This document shows, in pieces, positions 36,267 through 48,200 of a stretch of DNA of 64,000 nt. A model generated the notes under the pieces. The model did no database searches. It saw only the letters and a list, made by a program, of their open reading frames with translations, and was not told the origin of the DNA. Source of the DNA: Symsagittifera roscoffensis (taxonomy: Eukaryota; Xenacoelomorpha; Acoela; Convolutidae); contig NC_087064.1 of NCBI RefSeq assembly GCF_963678635.1, forward strand, positions 83,443,847-83,507,846. The letters are read 5' to 3'. The stretch's first letter is position 1, and every line of letters begins with the position of its first letter. A program made the position numbers and the translations under genes.

Positions 36267-39200
36267 TCAAGATTCATGGCATACATCAAGTAGTTCTGTT
36301 CCGCCAGTCAGGTTAAACGTTACAAACAAGTTCTCAATATTCGAATTCTTCTTAGCCAGCTCCTTAATCCACAGTCGCGCCATGTACTGGTCGGGCTGTC
36401 CTGTGATAGCAATTGCATACACGTAACCCTCTTCGTAGTCTTCAGGGTGGAACTCAATTTCGTCTGTTCTCGGCTTCACTTCGTACATCGGCGGATCGCC
36501 CCGTAAGACGAAGTACTGCTGTGACATTCGTCTTGTTATGTATTGAAAAAACGGCCCTGAATCAACATCAACAAACTCACATACTCGTAGCAAACAAATA
36601 GTCACATTCAAATCTCTTTCACCATACCAATAAAAACTGAAGAAAATAAAGCTGAAATATATCTACCTAACTGATAAATGCGCCATTACTATCATGCAAC
36701 AATCTTCCGACGAAGAAAAACGCCTAATCTTTATTGAAATTGCTTGGTCATATCAGTATCCCTTTTGAGTTTTAATTAGCGAGCGCAAACCAGAATACTT
36801 TGAGAAGTCTCAAATCGCTGAAAGAGAAATTTTGATCTAACCTTGTTCAGAAGTCCAAAATGAAAACATATCCAACACCGAGTCAATGAATGCAAGGAAA
36901 CAGAAAAAACGGACATATTTTTTCAAAAAAAATCTTTCGAAATTCTTTTAGAAAATTCGTGGCCTCAAAGCTCCTTAAATTTCAAGCACAATTTATAATT
37001 GAACACAATTCACTTTTTACAAAATACTAACCAAATTTGAGAAAACTGGATCAACGATTATTTTCGCAGGGAAATCTGAAAAATAAAAATTCCTCTTTCG
37101 AAACTAGAAGTCAATCACGGTTTTCGTGGTCTTTACCTTTTTGCTTCTCGGTAGAGGTATTTGCCTTCCTTTTACCAAATAAAATGAACTGAACTTAAAC
37201 AGCAAAACCCCCAAAAATCAAAACTGAGCGTGACTAAATTTTAAGACCAATGAAAGAGTCTTCACTCCGTTCATCCACTCTTAGTCACCTGTTACTGTGA
37301 TGTTAGATCCTTTAGGTAATGCTGCCAACTCTTCTCGCTGTTCTTCGTTCATTGAACTCATCAGGTACGCCGGATCCACGTCCGCAGTCTCATAGGATCC
37401 GCACATCAAGTCAAACACCTGGTCATAATCCCCCATTCTTTCTAATAGAATCTTGGCTGTATCTAATGGATTGCTTGGCAATGGGTCAGGAACAAGCCAC
37501 GGGTTGAGATTTCGTAATTTGGGAACCCAGTACCACAATTGACGCATCAGGTCTACTGGACCGCACCTGGGTCCGAAGACGTCGAGCATTATGTCTAGGG
37601 TATCGGTGTTTGGGTAAGCTTCCTTCGACGCCATGCGTTTGATAACTTTCACGGCAGCATGTTGCTCGAGGATACCTATAAGAGCGCATTGAAGAAGATA
37701 AAGCAAAAAACATAGCCAACAGACAGTTGGAAAAGTGCCGATGAACTCATGAAAACAGAAAAAAAATAATTGACTACTTTTTTTCAATTTTTGAATAAAA
37801 AATGTTAAAGCTCCTTGAAATTCAAGAATCTTTTATGAATTACATTTTTTTTGCTAAAATTGACAGAAACTGAGAGAAAATGGATGAAGAGGAAAAGTTT
37901 TATTCGGCTGGCAAATCTAATAATTCAATTATCTTTATTTGCCTTCCTTTCTGCAAAAGAACGTGAATGGAAAACAAATGAAACTTCTAACTCAAATTAA
38001 CGAATGAGCAAATTTTAAGACTTTTCCTGAACAAAAGTTGCAAGACCTCAAAAATGACAATTCGTATCAGGTGACAATTCATCTGGCATATTTTCTAATG
38101 TAAGCAAAAGAGGCAATCCCTCTAGCACAAACGACAGAATTCGCGCATGGTAATAGCCTTTAGCATATGCTACCGACCAAATAAGTGAACACTTTTATTT
38201 TCGAGTTTGGTTAGAAAAAAAGAAGGTTCGAACAAATACACTAACGCTTGCGAGCTCGCTAGAGTAAACAGCAAACGGGATCTTGAAAATAGTAGTAACC
38301 AACTAGCAGATTCGAACTCAAGATCTATGCCGTCCCAGGCGTATTCGTTACCTACAAACTAAAATGACGCTAAAAGAGACGCTTAGAAATTTGAATTCAT
38401 TATAAACCAAGATACCAACTGATTCTCTTAAACAAGTTGTTAACTGGAAACAAAGTCTATATTCCGATTTGATAACGCTTGTCGACGATGAGATTTGAAC
38501 CACAGACCAAACTAGCCCGACGATCGAGAACATCCAGTCCTATAAAGAGAAGCGGGCGCAAGCCGACAGCACCATCAAGAAAGAGAAGCAGCGGTTCTGG
38601 GACTCTAAGTGCAAATCCTGGAAGAGGAACAACGACCACGAGCCAGATGACACCGACACCCACAGGACACACCGAGGCTGCTGGAGGAGAATCGCGACAG
38701 AGATGGACTGTATCGCCGAGCTGGACAGCTTCCCCCGCGAACAGATTAGTTGCCAAAATACTCCTTGGACACTGTACCAACCGGAGACCTTCTTCCGCCT
38801 TGACTTGGCAGACAGAGACATCAAGAAGGAGAAGTGCGACTCCCAAGTATCCATCACCGATGACCTACTGGATTCCCTTACCAAGGATGACATAGAGATC
38901 TGGACAGACGGATCGGTGCAGGAAGGTAACCAAAATGGAGGAGGAGCACCTATTATCACCACCAAGCTTACGAGTACGATTCTAAAGTCTGCAGCCGGTG
39001 CTGGGCGTCCACCTATGAAGCAGAGATGGAGGCCATCAAAATAGCCCTGGAGTATGTGAGTACCCTCGGCCAGCAACACGGCACCAGCGTCAGAATCATG
39101 ACTGATTCCCTCTCCTCGCTCAGCAAACTAGCGACAGGCCCCGAGGGTCAGGACACCAACTGCGGCATCACCATATGGAAGGCGGTTGAGAAGATTGGGC

Positions 39201-42200
39201 GTTGCACTTTCGTCTGGGTCCCCGCACACTGCGGACTCGAAGGGAACGAGTGCGCAGACGTAGCAGCCGGAGAGGCAACTCACCTCGCCCAGGATATACG
39301 CCCACTGACACTCAACACGGCCAAAGCCGTCATCAAGAAAGAGCGAAGACTAAAGGACAAGAGGTACCTCCAAAACTGGGCAACTACCAAGAAAAACCGC
39401 CCGAAGAAGTTCCTCAACAGATGGGAAGAGGTCACGTGGAACCAAATACGAACGGGCCACTCCTCACTATCCAGAGCTGACCTGGCCAGATTTGGGGCCA
39501 TCGAAGACCCCGGCTGCCTGGACTGTGGAGAGCCAGACACCGTAAACCATATACTCAGCTGCCAACGAGGCGCCCACATTAGACACGAACTGACCGGACG
39601 AGATGACGACATGGAAAGCCTATTCAACAACACCGGATACCTGTTCACATACCTCAGAAGGATGGGACGTGCCCATATCAGTGCGGAGCACTGATCAGGG
39701 CCTCCTGAAGCAAGAAGAAGAACCACAGACCTTCGACACAGAGGCGAAGTTGCACTTCGCATACACAAGCAAAAATATGACCGATAACGCTACTGGGAAA
39801 AACTTAATGAGTAAAATTTTGAGTCTACAAAATTTCTTAAGTGACGCAAGCCAGTTATGACGCATTAGCAGTACCAGTCAAACTGAAAAAAAAAGAAATT
39901 TATCATCTAACATGCCTCAATTTAGAGAGCGGACGTATTTTAACTAGTATACAAAAAAACTCTCTTAAACATCCGACCCTGTCCAGGTTCGAACCTCTTA
40001 TTTTGTTGCGGGTCTCCTTCCCTACCTCTACGCTACAGATCCATGATACCTTGAAGCTTAAGTGCTATTTGTGATATAATAGTCTGTGTTAATATCCTTA
40101 GCATTGGCTGTACTTAATAGCTGATTACTGACCAAAATGAACACTTTCAAAATGAACGCATTTTGTCGCAATAATTGCATCGCAACAATATTTGCGGCTT
40201 AGGTTGGAAAAAAGTGATTTCATACTATAACACAATCTATGTTTGTGTAATAACAAATAATTTGTCTTCCCCTTTGACCCATCCATCATGGTTTTTCTAG
40301 TTAATTAACACTAATAAAGCTCGACATGCATTCTCTAATTGCACACACACAACTAAACACAACACAATTCAAAATAAAATTGTCCGACTTAGGTTCGAAA
40401 AAAGGATTCGTATTATAAATCAACCGTTTCTTGAGTAACCGCCGCGACGCTCTTTAAGTTTTCCAACATTTTAATCGTTTTCTTTTACACAGAGGCAAAG
40501 CTGCACTTCGCAAGCTCAAGCGAAAATGGTGAAGAGTATCAACCTTGTGATTAATCGCCGAACGTTAGACGCCGTTAGAACAATCGGCCTTAGTCACCGA
40601 TATTTAAAATTGCAAGAAAACACGAAATAAGAAAATGACAGGGGGCGGGGGGGGTCTTCAAAACCACATACAATTGGATTTTGAAGAATTCAACTCCCTT
40701 CCCCGACTGGTCCAACTGTCATAGCTGCTTATAGAGATGCAACCGGAATTAATTTTGCCGGAATTCCGGAACCGGAATTACTAACTGGCGGATTCCGAAA
40801 TTCGTTTATAGTACTGATGAATAATGATATTTTCGACGAATGAGGAGCCAGTGCGTATAGCGGCTGCACATTGCACATAATTTACGTTGGCTAGCCGTGT
40901 TTCACTGTGCGTTTTGTAACTTTTGTTCATTGTGGAAAGGTGTGTTCAAATTTACATGGTTATGTGTTTCAGAAAGTGAAATAGCTGATAAACGACGCGG
41001 AATCATTTGGGAAAACTTTACCGCCGAAGCCGCTGGGGACTTAAAAGCCAAATGCAACAAGTGCAATGCAGAGGAAAGTAGCAAAAATTGTTCTCGACGA
41101 CGCCTTTATATTCACACCTGCACAATTATCACCAAGAGTTGTATGATTCTTAGCAAGTCCAGCGCTCTGAAACTGTTCCCGTTTCTACAACATCGAAGCG
41201 TCAAGATACAACCCAGCCAACTATTCAGATGGCGTTCCAGGCAACTAAAAAATGGAGTTTTGACCATGAAAATGCAAAGAAAATCCATGTGTTGATTGGC
41301 GAAATGATTGCAACTGACTGCCAACCACTGTCTATGGTTACGGATAGTGAATTTGCTCGTTTGGTTAACCACCTGGAACCACGATACAACATTCCTTCGC
41401 GAACTTACTTCCGAGATGTGGTCATTCCAGGCTTGTACGAGAAAATGGTCACGAAAATGAGGTCTTTCCTTTCGGGTCAAGATATGATATCCATTACTAG
41501 GGATATTTGGACGCACATATCTTCTGGGTTTGGAGGACGACCAAGGTGTTCAAACGCTGAAACAGTCGCTGATTGAAGCACTGGACACTCGTTTTAACTG
41601 GTACACGCAGAACATCAAGTATTGTGTTGCCATGTTTCTGGACCCTCGATTCAAGGTAAAATACCTCAATAAAGAGTTCGTAAATCGCACAAAAATGTTG
41701 ATCAAAGATCATGTGAATACGGATGATAGCTGTCAAGAAATTCAGTCGGGCGATGTACAGCCTGTTGCCATGAACAGCCGCCAAAAGTTGCTAAAAGGTC
41801 AATTTGGGACGAAGAGGAACAAGTTATTCAAGTGCAACTGACACTTCAAAAAATGACCATGAGCTCCTCGTGAATTATATTTGTAAAGAAAGAAAGAAAG
41901 AAAGAATTTATTTTCTCGATTGGTAAATACATTGACAAAATTAAAGTAATTTATCATTTATATACAATTGAGAGGGACAGCAAACGAGACCATGCGGTCT
42001 ACCAACAGCTGCCCTTTAGTATAACATCAATAGTAAACAGCATTATGGAAGAAAAATAAATTTGAAAAAAAAAGTGAAAGAAAAGAAAGAAATTGCGAAC
42101 ATAAAAAGGCCATATTTTCTGCATTTTAATGGTGTGTGCGTGTGATCTCTAGTGAATTATACCTATGACCTGTCTCTCAACCATGAATATCAAAACATTT

Positions 42201-45200
42201 TTTTTTTGTGAGAAAAAATTCAAAAAAGCACAAAAATCGTCATATCTCCTGAACTAAAAGGCTCCAGAGCATCATTTTTTTCGTCAAGAATCGCAATATA
42301 TAGTTGGTGGTCTTGCAGCATTTACCCAAGGTATTCGTAATTAAACATTTTAAAAATTAAATACTAAAGATGTCAGCTCGTTGTTATTTAATAGGTATCC
42401 ATTTTTGAATTCATGATAATAACATTTAACTTTTTCAATGTTCGCATTTTCGATATCATTTAGAAGTAAACCCTTGTTCTGAGAATATTATAAAGCCTAG
42501 ATCCCCGATACGCCAATGAGTGTTTTTCGAATAGTCTTTTCCTAAATGTTTCTTTTAGCATGTTTAGTTTTCCCCTACGGGTTTCACGTAATGGATTTTC
42601 AAATTCAAATAAATTATTCAAAAAACTTTCGCTATGAAGTTTATTAATCGATCGCAGCACGAATTTCAGTAATTCATAGACATGGAGCTCATGGGCTGTT
42701 AGTATTTGATGCTTAATGAAAATGTCTTCGGAGTGGTCCCTACGATTTCTGAAAAATATTAATTTTAGAATCTTTTTCTGAAGCATAAAAATCGGCAGCA
42801 AAGATGAGTAGCTGCAACAACCGTAGACCAGAATACCATTTTGGATTGTTGTTGTGATGTTACTACGATAGTACTCGAAGAGCTGATGCCTAGGTGCGTA
42901 ATAGCGTAGCTTGGAAATAATGCCCGATTGCTTGGCTAATCGCATTTTTACATTGTCTATAAGGGGAAACGAACGATAATTTGGAGTCAATGTATACACC
43001 CAGATAATTAATCACGGGTTCTTTCTTAATGTTACAGTTATTTAATAGAAAAGTCATTGAATTGGAAGTCTTTAAATTCATTTGTACCGTTTTATCCATA
43101 TTTATAATCAATTTATTTGCATTAAGCCAGTAGTTCAGTTTGATAATGTCCTCTTCAACCCGAAGATTTATTTGACCAATTGCTGTGACATTTGTATCAT
43201 CGGCAAACAGGACAATTTCTATTGAATTGCATGCATGAGGTAGGTCATTAATATATATAAGAAATAGTAACGGACCTAAAATAGATCCTTGAGGGACACC
43301 ACATTTAATAGTCGACCAGTTTGAAGAAATTCCCTTAATTTCTACACGTTGAATTCTTTCATTTAGATATGATCTAAACCATTTATGCGCACTTCGTCTG
43401 ATAACGTATGATTCGAGTTTTTGTAACAGAATATTATGTTCTATTGTGTCGAAGGCTTTTTTCAGATCAAAAAAGAAACTAATTATGCTTTTATTGCCAT
43501 GGGAACGCATTTTTTCAGTAAAATCAACTAGTGCATCGACAGTACTGTGTTTTGATCGAAAACCAAACTGCCTACAATAAATTAGTGAGAATTTTTCTAG
43601 ATAATTATAAATTCTTGTGTACATGGCTCTCTCAAAGATTTTACTCCACACTATTAGGAGAGATATTGGTCTGTAATTGTTTTCTACAACTCTTGGTCCA
43701 CTTTTATGCATAGGGATAACTTTCGCTCTTATAAATCTATCTGGAAAAATGCCCTGTATAAAGGAGTTGTTAATTAAAGAAGCTAAACAAGGAATGGTTG
43801 CTGGTGCCGATAATTTAATTAATATGTTGTTTATATTGTCGTCTCCCGATGAAGATTTATTATCAAGATTGTCGATGATTTTTTGCACTTCACATTCTGT
43901 AACAGGATATAGAAAACCGACTGCTCAGCCTGGATAAGAGATGGCAATGGTAAGTAATCTAAATTTTTCTTAAGCTCTGTGCCTATAGCTGAGAAGAAAT
44001 TATTAAATCTCTCAGCAATATCAAATGTTGACGAAGCTTCCTTGTGCTGCAGACAGGATTCAAGCACTGGAACACTTGCATCTTTAGTATTTTTTCCACT
44101 TAAATCATTGAGTAGTTTATATGTTTGTCTTGAGTCTCCTATACATGCTGTAAATTTCTTATTATAGTATTTTCTTTTCGCCGATTTAATTTCTTTTTCT
44201 AACTTAGATCTTAAGTTTTTAAAATTTTCTAATAATATCTGATTTATTGGATTACTTTTCCAGAAACGGTGGGCTCTATTTCTTTTGGTGCGTAAATTTT
44301 TTAACGTATTGTTGAACCATTTTGGTTTTTGGAAATCAGGTTTTCTGTTTATTCTCATGGGTGCAAAGTATGTTGTAATCTTGTTGAAAGCCGCAGAAAA
44401 ACTGTTAAAGGATTCCGATGGATCAGTAGAATGACATATTTGTATATTATCACTTAGCTCAGTATGTAAAGCGTTTATATACATATCTGATTTATGCTTG
44501 CTTTTAATAAATTGTAGGTCACGAAATAAACGATTTTCTCGATTTATTAAATATGGAAGAGTCCATTGCAAGAGGACAGGGAAATGATCCGAGAAGTTTT
44601 GGTATTCGAGGACTTGGTGGTCTGTTTCGGTTAAGTTTTGATAAATGAAATGATCTAGACATGTATTTGTTGTATCAGTAACTCTTGTTCCTTTGGTATC
44701 GCCAAGTTCAAACCCATTCAAAAAATGCAATTCAGGTAGTTGTTAGATAGTTGATTAACTTTTGAAATGTCAATATTAAAATCGCCACAGATAACAAAGG
44801 GAATTGAGGGTGAGGAGTTATCTTCCAAAAATTTATCAAGTTGATCAATAAATGTTAATTTGTTTATTCTAGGAGGGTTGTATAATACGGCTATTTTAAA
44901 CTGGTAGTTACTTTTTTCAATTGACTCTGATAACGTATGATTCGAGTTTTTGTAACAGAATATTATGTTCTATTGTGTCGAAGGCTTTTTTCAGATCAAA
45001 AAAGAAACTAATTATGCTTTTATTGCCATGGGAACGCATTTTTTCAGTAAAATCAACTAGTGCATCGACAGTACTGTGTTTTGATCGAAAACCAAACTGC
45101 CTACAATAAATTAGTGAGAATTTTTCTAGATAATTATAAATTCTTGTGTACATGGCTCTCTCAAAGATTTTACTCCACACTATTAGGAGAGATATTGGTC

Positions 45201-48200
45201 TGTAATTGTTTTCTACAACTCTTGATCCACTTTTATGCATAGGGATAACTTTCGCTCTTATTAATCTATCTGGAAAAATGCCCTGTATAAAGGAGTTGTT
45301 AATTAAAGAAGCTAAACAAGGAATGGTTGCTGGTGCCGATAATTTAAATAATATGTTGTTTATATTGTCGTCTCCCGATGAAGATTTATAATCAAGATTG
45401 TCGATGATTTTTTGCACTTCACATTCTGTAACAGGATATAGAAAACCGACTGCTCAGCCTGATTAAGAGATGGCAATGGTAAGTAATCTAAATTTTTCTT
45501 AAGCTCTGTGCCTATAGCTGAGAAGAAATTATTATATCTCTCAGCAATATCAAATGTTGACGGAGCTTCCTTGTGCTGCAGACAGGATTCAAGCACTGGA
45601 ACACTTGCATCTTTAGTATTTTTTCCATTTAAATCATTGAGTAGTTTATAGGTTTGTCTTGAGTCTCCTATACATGCTGTAAATTTCTTATTATAGTATT
45701 TTCTTTTCGCCGATTTAAATTCTTTTTCTAAGTTAGATCTTAAGTTTTTAAAATTTTCTAATAATATCTGATTTATTGGATTACTTTTCCATAAACGGTG
45801 GGCTCTATTTCTTTTGGTGCGTAAATTTTTTAACGTATTGTTGAACCATTTTGTTTTTGGAAATCAGGTTTTCTGTTTATTCTCATGGGTGCAAAGTATG
45901 TTGTAATCTTGTTGAAAGCCGCAGAAAAACTGTTAAAGGATTCCGATGGATCAGTAGAATGACATATTTGTATATTATCACTTAGCTCAGGATGTAAAGC
46001 GTTTATATACATATCTGATTTATGCTTGCTTTTAATAAATTGTAGGTCACGAAATTAACGTTTTTCTCGATTTATTAAATATGGAAGAGTCCATTGCAAG
46101 AGGACAGGGAAATGCTCCGTGAAGTTTTGGTATTCGAGGACTTGGTGGTCTGTTTCGGTTAAGTTTTGATAAATGAAATGATCTAGACATGTATTTGTTG
46201 TATCAGTAACTCTTGTTCCTTTGGTATCGCCAAGTTCAAACCCATTCGAAAAAATGCAATTCAGGTAGTTGTTAGATAGTTGATTAACTTTTGAAATGTC
46301 AATATTAAAATCGCCACAGATAACAAAGGGAATTGAGGGTGAGGAGTTATCTTCCAAAAATTTATCAAGTTGATCAATAAATGTTAATTTGTTTATTCTA
46401 GGAGGGTTGTATAATACGGCTATTTTAAACTGGTAGTTACTTTTTTCAATTGAAACAAGGGTGCATTCATCGATGCTCGTGGTAGTTTGTTTTAGGGGCT
46501 TGAAATCTTCACGTATTTGTATCATTACACCACCTCCACGGCTTTTTCTGTTACATTTTACAAACTTATTATAGCCATCATTGAGATAGCATTTACTGTC
46601 ATCGTTTTCTGTTAGCCATGTTTCTGATAGACATAAAATAGAAGGAGGAGACTCAAGACTGTATACTAGTGCTTCCAATTCACTTAGATGACCTTTCAAA
46701 GAGCGAACGTTTATATGTAGCATTGAAATTTTAGGTTCCGGAGGGGGACTCCGATTGATAGAAAACACCAGTAAAGCAACTCATAGCATCATTGACTGAA
46801 TATTTAAGCAAATCCCCGCCTTCGTAGAGCCCGGTTATTTTCTTTATGTAATTGTCATTTTTCATCTGATAGAAGAGAGTGCCCTCTCTTGACCAAGCCG
46901 AAGCAATACGGTTGTCTCCTTGCATCAGTTTAAGAAAGCTGAGTCTCGCCTTAGTGAGGTCCTCGAATATCTTTATATCTTTCGTGCTTTCTTTCTCGTA
47001 TAATTGACGCTTATTTTTTAGAATTTCAACCTTGGCACTTCGCCGACAAAACGAACAATGATGGGTTTGAATTTTCCCCGACCTGGCAGACGATGCGCGA
47101 TCGATATATCATGTTGGGTGATATTTGCACCGATGCTTTTGGCAATGTTCACTGCTTTATTGGCAGTATCAGCATTAGATTCGTGGTTTCCTTCTTCCGC
47201 TTCGCTGGCTACACCGATAATTCGCAGGTTTTCCCTTTTGGTGTAACTCTCTACTAACTCGGTTTCACAAAGACTTTTCAGGTTGCACCATCCTTCTTGT
47301 AAACATAATTGGCTTTTGACTTCTGTGAAAACTTGTTTCTTCATATCACTCGTAGCGTCATCGATCATGGCCTTAATCACTTTTTTCATCTCCTGTTTTA
47401 GTTTGGCAAACATAGTTGGAATGATATCGTTAATCGATGCTCTAATGGTTGTCTCGATTAATTGCAATAAGTTGGTGTCAGCTGGGTTTTGTTGTTCGAT
47501 GGGACTTGGAACCCCGCAACCTCGTTTGTTGCAAGCCTTTGGAATGGGTGTCTGTCCTTGGAATTTGAGCATAGGGACATTTTCCGTGGCGTCTACTTCT
47601 AATTGGACTTCAGCTGGAGTGTTCGAGTGAGCGTCGGAATTTGGGGCAGAGTTTGATTGATCATCGGCCCCGCTGTTTGATCGAACATGAGTCATGATCA
47701 TTTACAGCTTCAGAAACTATTTAATAAGTTTATCACAACAATTAGGCTAAGATGCGCCAAGATGCGACATGAACGTGAAAGATCCGATCGACAACTGGTG
47801 GAAGACGAGTCTCCACACCCGCTTTTGCGGAAAACTACCCGGCATGGCATACTTATCGGCTTCTCCTACCTCCGTAAGAAGTGAAAGGCTGTTCAGCTCA
47901 TCCAGCAACGTCATCTCCCTTAAACGGAACAGACTGACCCCGCAGTTTTCGCCAAAATTGGTTTTACTCCATGATAACATTCCACTTTTGAATCAGAAAT
48001 TCAAATGTTTCAAAGTTCGTTTTTTTTTGATTGGAAATGATAGTAAAATTGAGCACAAAATTCCGGTATTTTCCGGTATTTTTTTAACCGGTTTCCAGAA
48101 CCGGAATTCACTGTAAAATCAGCCGGAATTCCGGTGCATCTCTAGCTGCTTATAGAGTTTACATATCTGAGTAAATACCAGGCCCTCTAATAAACCGGAT

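Larger units (their letters stand above)
41885..47750 (-). mobile_element. CR1/L2-type LINE nested in the hAT, with an internal tandem duplication
   Basis: It reads right to left. The 5' end is at 47750 (a 34-nt leader shared with the LINE at 48342), then ORF1, then ORF2 with endonuclease and reverse transcriptase. It ends in AATAAA (41908-41913 complement) and a CTTT microsatellite tail at 41885-41906, as is typical for CR1/L2 elements. Without the 1,529-bp duplication the element would be about 4.3 kb. Several frameshifts make it inactive. Confidence 0.88.
40985..47990 (+). pseudogene. hAT transposase (ZBED-like), broken and interrupted
   Basis: Fragments in order: a BED zinc-finger-like region (RGIIWENFTAEAAGDLKAKC, then NKC) near 40985-41070; an N-terminal helical region (MAFQATKKWSF at 41229 to MISITRDIWTHISSGF near 41525); a short segment LDTRFNWYTQ and MFLDPRFKVKYL (41580-41675), the conserved LDPRFK block; then, past the LINE, the C-terminal dimerisation motif (SPTSVRSERLFSSSSNVIS at 47850-47910, then KRNRLTP). 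Most of the catalytic centre between ITRDIW and LDTRF is deleted and the frame shifts several times. The copy is inactive. Confidence 0.85.
40732..48144 (+). mobile_element. hAT DNA transposon with TIRs and 8-bp TSD, split by a nested LINE
   Basis: The left end TAGAGATGCAACCGGAATT pairs with the complement of the right end (TAGAGATGCACCGGAATT at 48127-48144). Both ends are rich in CCGGAATT-type sub-repeats. The flanking GCTGCTTA duplication fixes the limits. Transposon sequence covers 40732-41884 and 47751-48144; 41885-47750 is the inserted LINE. The transposase is broken (see its own entry). Confidence 0.92.

Noticed and set aside
38479-38895. 138-codon plus ORF, Arg/Ser/Thr/Pro-rich
   Set aside because: It is an out-of-frame reading of the same LINE fragment. 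The frame containing WTDGS is the real one.
38540-39079. Minus-strand ORFs of 179 and 129 codons, and 162 codons at 39280-39768
   Set aside because: They are antisense shadows of the GC-rich RNase H coding sequence on the plus strand. The plus strand holds the recognised motifs.
40625-40660. G-run (GGGGGCGGGGGGGG) as a G-quadruplex regulatory site
   Set aside because: An isolated run without spaced G-tracts, deep in an intron next to a transposon. Nothing else supports a function.
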